Origin: Lithospermum erythrorhizon
Lineage: Eukaryota > Streptophyta > Magnoliopsida > Boraginales > Boraginaceae
Direction: 5' to 3'
Assembly: GCA_019722365.1 (NCBI GenBank)
Contig: JADFUC010001357.1
Coordinates: 682,001-746,000, forward strand
DNA: 64,000 bases
Translations under genes and position numbers: made by a program
In this document: positions 34,451 through 47,779 of the stretch, in pieces
Layout: the number at the start of each line of letters is the position of its first letter
Numbering within the stretch: the first letter of the stretch is position 1
The notes under the pieces: generated by a model
What the model saw: the letters and a program-made list of their open reading frames with translations, nothing else
What the model was told of the DNA's origin: nothing
The model's database searches: none

Positions 34451-36500
34451 TCGGCGAGTCGGTGATCCTCGAAAAATACATCGCGTTATTTGGCCATCTT
34501 GTGGGGGTCGAAGTCCCGATTCGACAAATATGTATGGATATGACAACTAATGTAAGTGCCGGACCACGATTGACACGCTTCCCTCGCCCCGGAAGTCGGT
34601 ATATTTCAACAACTGACTTCGTGAGTAATGCGGCGTAGGAGCAGGGCTTGAAGATCGCTGAAGTACGTTGGTCGGCGTCGTGAGGCTGATACTACTTTAT
34701 GAAAGTGATGCGCATGAAAAATCTCATTGCTCATGGGGCGAGGTAAAGCGATGCGTCGACGATACTTGAAGGCAGCAAGTCATGACACCCTCGCGGAGTG
34801 CACTGCGCCTGAAGTAGATCCGGGCGTGGCGGCACTTACAAAAAACTTAAATGACTTAAAGATGATGGATTCGATTAAATGCGGCGGGCTGCGTATTTGT
34901 CGTGACCATAGCGAGCGAATGCCTTTGACGGACCGGTTGGGCCGGTATCGGCGTTACCAAAGCGGGTTTAAACTTCAGCGAGTTCAAGCGCATTCGATGG
35001 AGCGGGGATCGCGTGGCTTACTGAAGGGGGATTCATTCTTGGCCTTTGTGACCATGGCGATCGATAACTTGGGATGTATACGTGGCGTTTCCCAAATAGC
35101 TTGAAGGAAAAGCGGATTGGTAGATGAAAATTTACCCACAAAGTCAATCGACTCGTATCGAGCAGCGTGGACGTCTTGGATTGCGAGTTTGATGCTTGTA
35201 ATCGAACAATGTGGGTCGAGCAACGTACTGTGGATATAAAACAAAGCCCCGAAAGTCGTTGAGTAGCTATGCGTAAAGAATCTGACAACATAACTACTTA
35301 CTTAGCGTCCAGCGGTGGATGACAAAGTCGCATATATGACGATGTGACGAAATTTGGCTTATGGGAAGCTAAAGAAGGCTTTATTGGTAAAGACCCCCTC
35401 TTGAAAGATCGTGCTTGAGGAGGGATTATGACACATCGAACTAGAAGAGCTTAAGGAAAGGCGGCCAGTCTTGACGCCGGAAAGCGGTGTTAAAGAAGGA
35501 TAGGTCGAAGTCGTAGAGAACTTCCGTGCAGGGGAAATGTCTGGCTGTGAGGAAACTCTCGCAAAAGGCGTACTCTCCCGCCAGGGGTTTGAGATTGCAC
35601 TAGCTTGACAGATCCCAAGGCGGCGGACCCCGCGAGGAATCTGCATATCGAAATATTGTCCACGAAGTCTGAGAGCGAATCTCTTGCCCAACCACCAATC
35701 ACGGGGGGCACCAGGAAAGAGATATAAGAACTAGTATTGTGAATACCACCGAGAACACGGTCATGACACTAATGAGTGCATAATTTTGAAGGCAGAGATA
35801 AAGAAACTAACCAAGTGAGGATACTTAAGAGAGTTTGTAGGCCAGGAGAAAGGAGGACCACAGGGGCGTGGTCATAGTCCACCCCACGGCCCTTGATCGT
35901 GAGTGGGAGGCGAGATAAAAGCATACTCCTACCGTAGGGTCCACGAGGTTGAATTAACACTATTTCGGGCGGAATAGCGGGATGAGGTGACTCAAAGCAA
36001 TTTGAGAAGAACTATTAGCTCGGCGAAGTCATGCAATCTTAGCGGGGAAATCTCATGAAGCGAACTAATATCGTTCTCGGCAATTGAAAGGATCGAGGCT
36101 CCCCTCGCTGATGACAAGTCGTTATAGCCCCGCTAATAGCGAACTTCAGCGATGGAGGATCTTTGTTGACCTGGTAGTTCCTTGAACATATTACCAGCAC
36201 TTTATGATAAAACTGACTACCTCGCCTGTCTGACCCGTCGCCCGCTCATTGAAGGCATGATTCCACTTTGCCCATGTAGTATATGATTGGGGATGTAGCC
36301 ACGCTCGATTTAACAGTCGGGACATGCAACAAACTACAACAATCAAGCCCGATTCTGATAGATTTGATAAATGACTCTTCGTCTGATGGGTTAAGCGGAG
36401 CCAGTAACAACATTGAGGAGATAGTGTCTCCTTTGCATCTGAGTTGAAGTTCCCGATAGTGGGGCATAGGTGGAGCTTGTGGAAACCAAAAAGGGCTAGG
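34450..36500 (+). pseudogene. Gypsy gag-protease relic
   Basis: Frames are open only in pieces (for example 34727-35104). At about 35734-35755 the text YCEYHREN matches the zinc-finger-like C-x2-H-R-x-x-G-H region of Tat-type Gag. Around 36036-36180 fragments such as APLIANF followed by FVD are compatible with the aspartic protease segment. Stops are frequent. Confidence 0.55.
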
Positions 36501-36749
36501 ATATATTACGAGCCTTAGTTCCCCAGGTGAAGGCTGAAGCTAATTGAGAGAAAGAAGTAAGAAAACCTTGTCGGAAAAATCAACTCGAGGTAAGAATGGT
36601 GAGAGAAGGTGAAGAGGAAGACAATTCACCAAAGAAAAAGGAAAATAAGCTTGACTAATGCAGCATGAGGAGGTAGAAGAAATCATTCGACCCAGCGAAA
36701 AAGCGCTGACGTTGAGTGGGAACAGTGGATGATATTCATAGGGAAGCGT

Positions 36750-39700
36750 TGATTTCTCTTATTAGGTAATTTGAAGACATATTCGCATGGGGCCCCAAAG
36801 ATATGCTGTGAGCAGACCCCGAGGTGGCGATGCATCGATTACATGTTGACTCGATGTTCGTCACAGTAAGCAAGAAAGCGAACGCCCGGTGATGAGAAAA
36901 GAACGTGGCATTCACAGACGAAGTCGAATCTCTACTGATGGCCCGAGCAATCCGCGAACTACGGTTCCCTGAATGGATCGCGAACATAATACTAGTGAAA
37001 ATATTCAACAACAAATGGAGGGCCGTGCGACTTTACAAGCTTAAATAAAGTCCCCGAAGACTTGATCCCATTGCTAGGAAGATTGGTGGATGGTATTGCT
37101 GAGGTATGAGTACGTTTCATGGATGCGTGAGGATATCATCGGATATGTATCTTTACCCGGAGGGCGGATAAAAAGCTTTCTTTAGAATATGGCCTATTTT
37201 GTTGGGAAAATCGTGCCGCCGGGTTGAAAAATGAAATTTGTGCAAAGAATGGTGAGCCTTGTGTTCCAGACAGGCTCAGGAGAAATATGGAGATATGCGT
37301 AGACGATATGTTAGTGAAAAGCAAGGAGATGGGGCACCATTACGAAAACTTGAGGGAAACATTCAGTGATTTCTGGCGATAGTAAGTTCTTGAATCAATA
37401 CAGAAGTTCTCATTTGGAGTCACATTGGGGGAAATTCTAAGTGCATTATCAACGAAAGGACATCGGGCAAAATCGACAAGATAAAGAGCCTTACAGACAA
37501 AGCCGCGAGCTATAAGGATGTCAAAAGTTGACATGTTCTTTAGCGGCCTAAGTCGGCTTTATCTCTCAGTAAAGCGAGAGTGGAATCTCTATTCTTTAAG
37601 TACTTGAGACGTGCCTCGAATGAAACCTTTCGATGGGATGAAGAGTGTGCCCATGCCTTTGAGGAATTAGAGGAATATTTGGGGTCACCAAAGTTGTTGT
37701 CACGACCCGAGGTGATGGAAGAATTGCAATTGTACTTGGTACATTTTTAGATGGAGCGTCGATTAGCGTCTTAGTGAAATAGAGGGGAGCACGCAAAAAA
37801 CTATCTATTATGTGAGTCACGTTTTGCATGGAGTTGAGGAAAATTACCCAACAATTGATAAGTTTGGATTCGCCGATGCTAAATCTCCATTAGAAAGCTC
37901 AAGATATATTTGAGGCCCGTCCATAAAGATGATCCTGAAACTTGACCCTAAAAAGAATTTTGGCGAATTAAAATTTCTGCCGAGGCGACTTCATAACACG
38001 AGCGGTGAATTGGCGAGTTTGACATATCTATGAGCCTCGGCGGCGTCAAAGCCCAGTCCTCGCGATTTCATAGTAGAATGTATCGAGGCCCTTGCTTGTG
38101 GTCGAGGGACGAGAGGAGGGCCGCCCTGCCGTGCCAGTGGGCCAGTGTATGGGCGGGCTAAAAAGCGACCAAGCGGTTGGGGCAGGCTGTTTGATCGTGG
38201 GCTTTATTAGGAGATAAAATGGAATATGCCGCTTCTAAAGCTGAGCTTTGTGGCGTAAGCAATGAGGGAAGCAGGAGTATGAGAATTTCACGAGGTGGCG
38301 ATCTTTGGAGATGGATGCGATCTTTGGGAGTTCGGCGAATCACAGTGCGAGGAGATTCCAAACTGCGATAATGGATCAATCGAGGGGTGATTGGCCAGAA
38401 TCAGAATGAATCTCGTAAAGTTACATGCCAAGACTCTGACCTTGGCCAAAGACTACGTTGTCTCACGAGCATAAGCGAGAATGAAGAAGGAGACCCGGTA
38501 TCAAAACTTGCCGCCGCTTATTATGATGAGCTACGAAAGAGGTTTATATCGAGTTACGGACCGGCCGGCCTCTGAAGAGAGACATCCATAAAAATTGTCC
38601 TAAAGGAACTCCAGGACTGGAGAACCGATATAGCTAAGTTCATACAGGAAGGATTGTTACTGTGACTTGGTTAAAAGGCGCGGAGAGTCGATAAAGTCTC
38701 GGGTTTGAATGTATGAGGGAGAAAATTGTATCGAAATATGTGTATCTGAGAGAACATCCAAAAGGTGTTGAACGAAGTTCATAGCGGATGGTGTGGCAGC
38801 CATATCGGGGCGCCACAGCGACTAAGGGTGACCAGCGTGGGTTTTTCGGCCCATGATGGTTAAAGATTCAGCCGGACTTCATTCAAAAATGTGAAGCATG
38901 CTAGAGATTGAAATGTCTCCCAATGATCTCAACCACGATGACCCATGTCGGCCCGTTCCACGCCCATTTGTATAAGGAATACTTAGTGGGAGAAAGCGCG
39001 AAGGCAAAGATTCGGCGAGAATCACGTGGTGGTTGGGTGGACTATTTATTGAATGGGTGGAAATTTGCTCCGCTAAGCGAATCAGGGGATGACATAGTGC
39101 GATTCCTATGGAAAGCGAGTCCTAGCGACTTTTGGTATCTACCGAAACACATTATCGGACAGTGGGCTCGATTTACTATTTCTGCCCGTACATGAATTTT
39201 GTGAAATCTGACAGGAATAGCTATTGGCTCGTAATACTACCCAGAAAGCGAAATGGCCGAGGTAGAAGTGATGAACCAAACCATATTCAAAGCGATAAAA
39301 AAGAATCTAGTCCATAGCGGAGCATCCGGGTATCTTGGATAGAAGAATTGGCAATGGTGTTATGGTCACTTGTGAACAGCGCCCCATGCAGTGAAACCCG
39401 CTTTTCGATTTAGTATGTGGCCTTTGGTACATTCTCCAGCGGAATGGAAACTTTAGCGACATTGAGGTAGAGAGTTATTTAAAATTCACAACTCGTACAT
39501 TGAAGAACAACTAAACTTCATTGTTGATGAACTTAAGGATAAAGCCTTGTTCACCATGCAGAAATACAAGCACCTCATGGCTCGCTCGTATGTCCTTGAA
39601 ATTGAAAGGTATGGTCATGTCGGTGACACAGTGTTAAGTATACTCAATGAGCCACCCAAATGATGTGAACAAGCTCAGTCCTAAGTGGGAAGGACCGTAT

Positions 39701-39830
39701 CGTGTAAAAGGCTGTGTTACAGAGTGCGGGCAGCGCTATGAGTTGGAAAGATGGATGGCCGGCCGGTCCATGGACTGGCGCCTCCAAACTAAGCAAATTC
39801 TATTGTTAGTTATCAGTTCGCTATGAGCCT
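36750..39830 (+). pseudogene. Gypsy pol relic (RT, RNase H, integrase)
   Basis: The RT start is recognisable at 36781 (FAWGPKDM), followed by HRLHVD, then PEWIANIILVK (about 36960-37000) and DFTSLNK (37028-37048). An RNase H-like FRWDEECAHAFEELEEYLGS lies near 37629-37690. The integrase C-terminal text KLSPKWEGPYRVK is at about 39670-39710. Frames shift and stop between these islands, so no full protein remains. The homology call rests on motif memory of plant Gypsy polyproteins, not on a search. Confidence 0.75.
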
Positions 39831-40865
39831 ATTTAAATTATGTCAAGACTTATTAAATAATGCTCGGAGTTATATAACATTCAGTCTCGATATTTTTGTA
39901 AGACAAAAGAGGAATATTTCGACGAGTAAATTCGAGGTTATAAATAAAGTTGGTATTACCTAAAACTTTATCTCATGTATGCTTATTATTTTTATGTGCG
40001 AATGGTCGGTATCTGGCGCCATTCGCTTATACTTTCCCATTAAAACAAACAGAGGAAGGCTATCGCTTGGTGATCATTACTTGGGCCCAAGTCGAGAGTA
40101 TAGCGAGTACTGAACCTTGATAGTCTTCTCAGAGAGTATAATGACTAAGCTCCGCGAAACTCTCTCGCTAGATGAGTTGGGAGGCGAGAGAGATATCCGT
40201 AAATCTTAAGATATTTATTTGTAATAAACTTCGCTTATTTTGCTAAGGCAACTATTCTGAGGCGGAGATATATAACACATAACGAAAATTCAATTGCAAA
40301 AGATGTTCAAATAGTAGAAGTAAATGAAGTTCAATTACACAAAACATTAAAACAATCGAAATAAACTACAACTAAAATAACAGTCAAAATAAGACAAAGC
40401 AATATACAGACAAAAAAAAACATTGTTAGCGAAAATTCTGTCAGAAAGCGGTGGGACAAAAGGAGAGACAGAAATAAAGTCTAGGCCTTGGGGAGACAGC
40501 ATCATTTAGCCAGAGGCGTCTTCTAAATGCTTTGAAGGGGCTCGAGGAGGCTCAGCAGGCAAGAAGAGTTGTAGTCCTCCTGGAACTCGATAATCGAGGC
40601 GGAGAATGGGATACCTCTCTTGTACTTCTGACAAAGTATAAGCTCCGTGGCGTAAATAGCTCTAGGTGTTAAGAATTCGAAGACTTTTTGAAAAGCTCAT
40701 TCACTGACAAAAGAGCACCACGAACTCTACTTGGATTCTTTGCAAGTTTTCAACGTGACCCATGGCTCATCGCAAAAAAAAATGATATCGGCTAATTTTA
40801 AGGGCGCCTCATTTACTGAATCCGCCAGTAAATGAGAGGAGGTAAACCGGGATGTGCCCACCGGA

Positions 40866-40965
40866 ATTTGGGGGCACCACGGCGGAGTGCCCGAGCAGGT
40901 AACGGCTCAGCGCCTAGGATCGACCCCGACAAATGCGAGCACTGCCGAGTTCGAACGCGTGTCGA
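40866..40965 (+). other. tRNA-like segment with Pol III A/B-box-like motifs
   Basis: TGCCCGAGCAGGTAACGG resembles an A box of a type II (Ser/Leu) tRNA (usual form GGCCGAGTGGTTAAGG). About 60 bp later GAGTTCGAACGC resembles a B box (GGTTCGANTCC). The acceptor stem does not close convincingly, so I do not call a tRNA gene. A tRNA-derived SINE head or a chance match within GC-rich DNA are both possible. Confidence 0.3.
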
Positions 40966-41366
40966 TGTGAAACGCAATCTTCGTGGCGAGTCCGTGTCGT
41001 TGGGATGTGCCCGTGGGCGCTCCATGCGCTCACTTGTGTTGGCTCGCGTCCTCAGCCCGGCAAACTTCGTCTGCTTCGAGCCCGTTTGGGCTCTGAATCG
41101 TCGCGAAGCATTTACAACCAACGTCCACATACCCGCTCGGTTGGGTGATCGAATGTCAAAACTGAACTCTCATTCACGAGCTTATCATTTGAGAGGTCGC
41201 CTCTTATTAGCCTTTGCGAAGCCCGTAGTAGTCTGTGAGCTTAACTACCGGTATTGAGGCCGCGTTAATCGGCGGCTCATGACTCTCCCTTTACCTTTGC
41301 AGTTCTTTCCTCAGCTATTTTCTCGAAGAGGCGAGCTTTGAGTCATATTTTTTCCTCTCAAGGCAA

Positions 41367-42015
41367 TCAGCCGTCTCGCCAATTCGAAACCAATGTTGGC
41401 AACATAAAAACAACAAAGCAAAGGATAAGTAATTGAAGAAAAAAGCAAAATAAAACTAAAGATGGAGAAAGAGAAGATACTGGAGTGGGTGCATGCGTAT
41501 CTCCATAAACTTCGGAGTCGGGGAGTATGAGAGTATCCTTAGCCTGAGCCACTCCAAAAGCAAGGGCCTCGCGGCGTGAAAGGATGGAGATTACTCTTGA
41601 AGGGAGTGCGCGTATTTGTTGACCACTGGCGGTGTGTAGTGGGGCCGAGCTGAGAGTAAAGAACCCCGTAACCGTGAGGAGGGCCATAGGTCGGGAATGG
41701 TGGAGGAGAATCGCCACTGCGGATCGGAAGCTCGAGAACTTGCCTTGGCTTGTTTCTACTTCCACTTGAAACGCCTCCTTAGGAAGGTCTCTTGGGAAGG
41801 AGGCGAAAAAGAAGGAAGTTCGGCGGCGGAAGATTTCTTGTTGGAGGAAGAAGGAAGTAGGATCCCCGATTCGGCAGGGCAGAGAGAAGAGTGTGGAGCA
41901 ATATTCGCGCGGGGAAGCGGGAGGCCGAGGCAGCTTGTGGAAAGAGACAGGCGGGGTCTGCTCTTAGCCGAGCTTTCACCCAAAGGTGATAGGCTCTCTT
42001 TACAGCATGTCCCAT
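41367..42015 (-). other. Antisense open frames in the 3' part of the Gypsy element
   Basis: Two overlapping minus-strand frames, 41367-41765 (132 codons) and 41756-41983 (75 codons), sit between integrase and the 3' LTR. Tat-lineage elements often carry an antisense ORF at this place. The C-terminal part of the longer frame is hydrophobic (SLVLFCFFLQLLILCFVVFM). No domain is recognised, and a + frame at 41697-42017 overlaps them, so coding is unproven. Confidence 0.35.
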
Positions 42016-43499
42016 GAAGGAACGATGTTAGGGGGGCTGATCACTCGCCTCAGGAAAAATATCGTCTAGCGTGACAAAGGGACAAGGATTAGTATATGAA
42101 AAGTGTAAGTTGGGAAGAAGTTAGAGAAATTAGTATATACCGTAAGAGATGGAATTTCGATCAGTCAAACTCACTTTGTAAAATTGGATTAGACCGGCTC
42201 TGCTCCGGTACCCCTCATGAGACGATCTTTGGAGTCATGCGTGTGTAAAGTCTCACCTACAGGGCGTGAGGTCACCGTCGATCGGGGAGATTTAGGCCTA
42301 CTCTGCGCTACTCGAGGCCACCGCGCGCAGGAACCGATAAATCCGTGCCCGCCAAAAGCACGAAAGGGAATGCAGCGATTCTCATTTCTCGGGCTTATTC
42401 ACATAAAAATGTTGACCCACTTAGCGGAAATTTGAGATAGGTGAACGCATCCCGATGGCCAGGGGAAAGCAGTGAAAGTTGGCAAAAAAAGGGGCAAGTT
42501 TGGTTTTTGTAATGATTTTACAAATCACGTGGAAAAGCTTGATAATGTAAAGCCGATACAGGCGAATCGGCCGGCGCAGTTCATAGTTGTTGAGTTTACA
42601 AAATAAAATAATAATTACAAAACCATAACCGAGGATTCTACGAATATAATCAAAACGATAATGTAAGTGTGTACGCTTTATTTAGAGATTTGTAGCGGAA
42701 TAAATCTAAAGAAGGAGACTAAATGATCAGCGTAGATTGTCTACAGAATAGTCGCATGACGTATGAGCGAACCTCCGTGAGCTTTACTAGAACTTTTAAA
42801 ATATTAAGCTATGAGCGAGGTTAGACGAGAAAAATCACGATAGGATTTTCGCGTCTTTCAGCAAGAATGAAAGGGAGGGAGAGAAAGAATTCTCAACTTG
42901 AGGTGGAAGAATTGGTACAAGTGATTTCATGAAAATGCATTGCTTTGTTATAGGCTTAGGTCAGTCCTAAATTTTAGTATCGCATGCTTAAAATTAAAGT
43001 TTGAAGAGGCACAAATTTCTCTATTTTTCCTAAATGCATGATCGACTAAAATAAGTTGGTAAAGTTAAGAATCATACCGGCTTAGCATCACAAAATAAAG
43101 GCACATAAAGTGGTTAGGTAGAATATTCAATAATGATTCTCTGAGGAAGATTCGAAACCACTTATCGGCTTGACATTTAATCGACTATGGGGTGTATTCA
43201 ACTATTGGAATTCGCTGATATTACATCTGATTAATATTTCGAACCTCGAAAGTTATAATCGTACTATAGTTCATTTAGTTGCTACGTGTGACCTCTTAAG
43301 CTCGATCGAAATTAGCGATATATTAATTTATGTTTAATCAGACATATTAATATATAGATTATGAGCTTGATCTCACAATAAGCCATCGTAATTCTAATGT
43401 CAATCGAGTTAATCTAATATATTAATTGTCAACCAGTGCTGTATGTCCCAACTATTATTATTTTAAATGTAATATTCGGATTCATGCGATCTAATTGTT

Positions 43500-46400
43500 C
43501 AACGGGCATACATTTATGAGATATAATATCTCGTATTTTCAAGCAGCTCCCGAGCTTTAGCTTGGATGATTATTTGTAAAGCGTGCTAACTGTCGAATAC
43601 ATACAGCGCGATCCACCGTCTGCCCGATTTCAACGGTCGAGCTATGGTAAGATTTGTGTGCTTGAGAGCTTCTTTTGCATCTGTACTTTTCTTGGTGGTA
43701 TGAAGTAATGCTGAACTTCGAGTATAGTCTTGAGGTTGGTATCAATCACCATGCGATTCTCGAGAGCCACGAAAATCCTAAATCGTTATATCCGGTTATG
43801 CAATTTCATACTTTGTGTACCAAGATTTCGAGCTACGCGAATCTGAACTCGAGTTTTTTATAATCCTCTGTTACGGAAGAGCGTTTAGGCAAAGGTCAAA
43901 TTATCACTACTCTGTAAAGTGAAAATAGATAACTTCGAGGTCTAGGAATGGCTATTTAACGTAAGCTCATAGAAACTTCTTAGAACACGGATAAAAAATC
44001 TTAAGTTCATTCTGCGGTCGATGTCTGTGTCGCGGTTGAAACCATTTCACGCGGTATACTATGTGATTGGCGGAGTAAAGTTCTCCGCCGATCGAGGCAT
44101 TGATCGGACAATCCCAGCCAGTACTAATCGATAGTGTTATTCCAGAAAGCTAGTGAACACGATTAAGGTTTCCTGATAATAAATACGTTTTACAGACTGC
44201 GATAAGATAGGTTTCTTGTTTGAGTCGCCGACTCAAAGACACAGAAAACTTTATATTGCAAATGGAATAAATTTTATTACTCGCCAATGACCAATCGTAT
44301 ATATATATAATGATCGTAGTTTGAGAAAACAAATGATATATTTTATTGAACTTGGAAGCTTAAAAATTCAATCGTTATCTTCTGTCAGGTTATGACATAT
44401 ATAAAGAAAAAACTGGTTTCCCATTAAGAAGAAAAACTAGCTCCAAGCTAAGACTAAGACCCTTTCCATTATTCTTAAGACCCGATTACTATACATGTGT
44501 TTATAAATAACTTTTGCTTTGAGGTAGTGGTTTGCAGATTAAAGGGATACTGCTACGATGCTCGTGGTTGAGAGCACTTTACATGTTTAACATCTCTACA
44601 TCGGTTTATCTCTCCCGAATAAGATGATACTTTAAAGTACATGTTTGGATGCGTGATGTGATCTTGGTTCATAGCTTGGTATTGCTCCGGTGTTATCGTT
44701 GTATGGCTGGATTAACGTCTTGGAAGTCTTACTCGCGTTCACTCGTGAATTTCTAGATCAATGGCTTCGCCAGCACGACTTACGAAGGCTACTGATATGC
44801 TTTCGGCTTACATTTAATAGTCGACTCTGATGCTCTTTAACTTTGCTATTACTTGAAACATTTCTTTCGAGCCCGAATACATATCGTCTATCGGCTTTAG
44901 AAGCTTGAACATCGGTATAACCATATCGATACTTCATTATCCACTTTGCGTATACTAGGAACATATACTTAGTCATTCGTAAGTACTTAAGTATGGCCTT
45001 AAGCATGTCCGATGATTTTCAAATAGACGCGATTTGATAACGAGAACATTCTGGCTCGGAAGCGTGCGATCGTCTGGACATGTACATAACATGGCGTCAT
45101 GATGGATCCCATGGGCGATGCGCTAAGGGGATCAACTTCAAATCCTTTTCTCTTCAGCTTTCGTTTGTGGGAAAATGTGGAGCAGTGAGGAAGTAATGCC
45201 ATGTCTGCAAAATGGAAGGTTTTCCTTTCTTGGAATTATCCATCTTAAATCTTTTCAACACCTTATCAATATAAGTATTTTGGCTTAATCCAATAAGCCT
45301 CTTAGATCAATTTCTATGGATCTTAATTTCAAGAATGTATTGAGCTTCTCCTAAGTCTTTCATAGAGAAACACTTACATAGCCATGACTTGACGATTGAC
45401 ATAGGTATATAGATTTCCTATGATCGATATGTCATCTGTCTGGTATAAAATCAATGTTAATACCAACCTTCTTGTATACACAAGAATCTTCCTCGTTATG
45501 AAAATGAGAGCAAACTCTTTCATTGACTCATTCAGCAGAAGATTCCAACCACGGATGTGTAAGTCCATGCGTGGATCTTTGTAGCTTGCGTACGCTTAAC
45601 TTTAGGTCCTCGGGACATATAAAACTGGAGATTATTAATCGTATGCGCATCCTGCTCTAGATTCAGATTAAGGAATGTAGTCTTTAAATCCATCACCGCG
45701 GATCTCGTAATCATAATAGCTTGATGGCTAAGATAATCGGAATGGATTTAAACTTTACAAGCGAGGGAAAAGGTTTAAATGTAATCAATTCTTGAATTTG
45801 TTTGAAACGCTTTGAAATTTCCTGAGTTAGCCTTATAAACATGGACATTTCCATCTTTATCTACTTTGCGTTTCCCAAAAACCCATTTTAAACCGATAGA
45901 TTACAGCGCCAGGTAGATAAATCAATGTCCAAATATTATTTTGGTACATTGAATCTATTTCGGATTTCATGGTTATTAGCCATTCATTGGCTTCTATTTC
46001 TTTCATGGCTTCTTCATATGTAGAAGGCTCGTCATTTTCAATTAAGAAAACTTCCCCGTACCATCTATCGGGTTCATGACGAGTTCTATCCGACCTCCTA
46101 AGGGTAGTGTGAGTCTTAGTTGGTTCGATCACGATTTCCCGTGGATCAAGTTGAACTTCCTCTATATAAGAGGAATTTCGTCTCTGAGGTGAATCGATCG
46201 GCGTTCTCGCCAGTTGACTTAAGCACTATCTTGAATAACTTCAAGATTCTAGAAATATACGTATCTCTTGGCTAGGTATTCATGAGGAAAGCGCCATTTC
46301 GTGCAAATCAAAATCTTATTTTTAAATTACTTGAGATAGAAGTAATACCCTTTAGTTTCTTTCGAATAACCAATGAAATAACGTTACCAGTTGGGTATAA

Positions 46401-47500
46401 GTTTGTCAGTAGTCAATTTCTTGACATAGGCTTATTTACCGAATCTTCATATATGACCCAAATCTTGGGCCGGTTCCCCAAACCGCGTAAGTAATGAAGT
46501 GCTACAGTGATTTAGTTAGACATTTATTTAGTGTGTAAATGGTAGTAATAAGCGTACCCCAATGGTAGGATTGAGATGTGCTAAATCATGGATCGAACCA
46601 TATGCAATAGAGTTCGATTTCTCCTTTCGGATACACCATTATGTTGAGGTGTTCCAGCGTGAAGTGAGTTGTGATATAATACCACACTCTTTAAGATGTT
46701 CTCAGAATACATGACTTGAGTATTCCCACTTTCTGTTAGGCCAGGAGAACCTTAATTATTTTATTGAGTTGGTTCTCAACTTCTTCTGAAACTCTTTGAA
46801 CTTTTCAAAGGCTTCGTTCATATATACTTGAGTAGATATATGTAACCGTATCGTAGTCGTTAGTGAGTGATGAAGTATGAGTAACCTCCTCTAGCCGAAG
46901 TGATGGAATTTGGTCCAGCGTCACGTCGGTATGTATGATACCTGATAAATCGGTTTTCTACCGTTCTAGTGAAGGTGATTTGGTCATCTTTGCCTAGCAA
47001 GAATGATTATGATGATCATATGGTTCAAAACCGGATGATGTAAAAATTCTATCGGTATGCAATTTCTTAATGCGTTTATCGGCTTATGTGACCCAGTACG
47101 ATGCAGCGAATGGAGGATTGATCGTTTGGCTTGTTCCTCTTGCCGTTTATGTTAGCCTAGGTCTCGGCGTTTGTATCTAATACATAGAGACCATTCGACG
47201 AGATATGCGTACCATAAACTATACTGGCCCCGGTAATGAAACATCCCGAGCTTTAGCTAATCAAAAAGTAATAGCCATCGTTTTTGATTCATGATGGAAA
47301 ACTTAAACAAGGCGATCTGCGGCGATAGCTTGACAACTTTTGCTCCATTTACATCTTAAGCGCATCTATCGTCTTCTCTTATCTTTCTTATTATGTAGAT
47401 CCCTCGCATTTTTGCAAATGTGAAACGCGTCGATGTCAGCGTGTGTCGAGAAAGTGAATAAAACAGTGATCCCCAACATAAATATCATGATGACTTGGCC
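43500..47500 (-). mobile_element. Nested decayed Ty1/Copia element inside the Gypsy element
   Basis: Minus-strand Copia pol relics occur in the correct order from high to low coordinates. They are: GAG-pre-integrase (WHISR) at about 47085-47100; integrase (LLGKDDQITFT, ARGGYSYFIT, HLKECGIISQLT) at about 46600-47010; RT start (RRSDRTRHEPDRWYG, then SEIDSMYQNNIWTL) at 45857-46132; RT core (AVMDLKTTFLN) at 45670-45710; RNase H (LKYLRMTKYMFLVY and GYTDVQ) at 44758-45006. Stops and frame changes separate them. I could not pair its LTRs; they would lie within about 42.6-43.5 kb and 47.5-49.2 kb. Confidence 0.8.
45857..46132 (-). pseudogene. Copia reverse transcriptase N-terminal fragment
   Basis: An open frame of 91 codons reads RRSDRTRHEPDRWYG, then STYEEAMKEIEANEW and MKSEIDSMYQNNIWTL. 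These are the signature of the start of Copia RT_2. After WTLIYLP a small frameshift breaks the frame, but IGLKWVFGKRKVDKDGN can be read just downstream in another frame, proving decay by short indels. Confidence 0.85.
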
Positions 47501-47779
47501 CAGGTAAATTAAGTACTCTTTAAATCTCACATCATCTTATATTTATTGTCATTTCCATCCGTACAAGTAGTTATAATGAGGTTCAATCGACATTAAATTT
47601 GGTGTAATGATACTACTTAATTTATAATGGGATTAGTTATATTTTGCTTGACCTTATAATCGAGGTGAACATATATACCTTGGCGATTATATACTATATA
47701 GATTACAAGCATAAAATATAACAATAAGGAGCTACGTGATATAGCGCATAAAATTTAGGCCCAGTTACAGCCCATCACC

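Larger units (their letters stand above)
39831..42600 (+). other. Gypsy 3' non-pol region
   Basis: This lies between the integrase relic and the nested Copia element. It changes from AT-rich (39830-40450) to GC- and CpG-rich (40800-42450). It holds a tRNA-like block (about 40866-40965) and antisense reading frames (41367-42015). I see no host gene. Confidence 0.5.

Noticed and set aside
40832..41257. 141-codon + ORF in GC-rich DNA
   Set aside because: High GC lowers stop frequency and other long frames overlap on the opposite strand. No domain is recognised.
42600..43500. 3' LTR of the nested Copia element
   Set aside because: I compared it with 47.5-49.2 kb and saw just short shared phrases, not a convincing terminal repeat.
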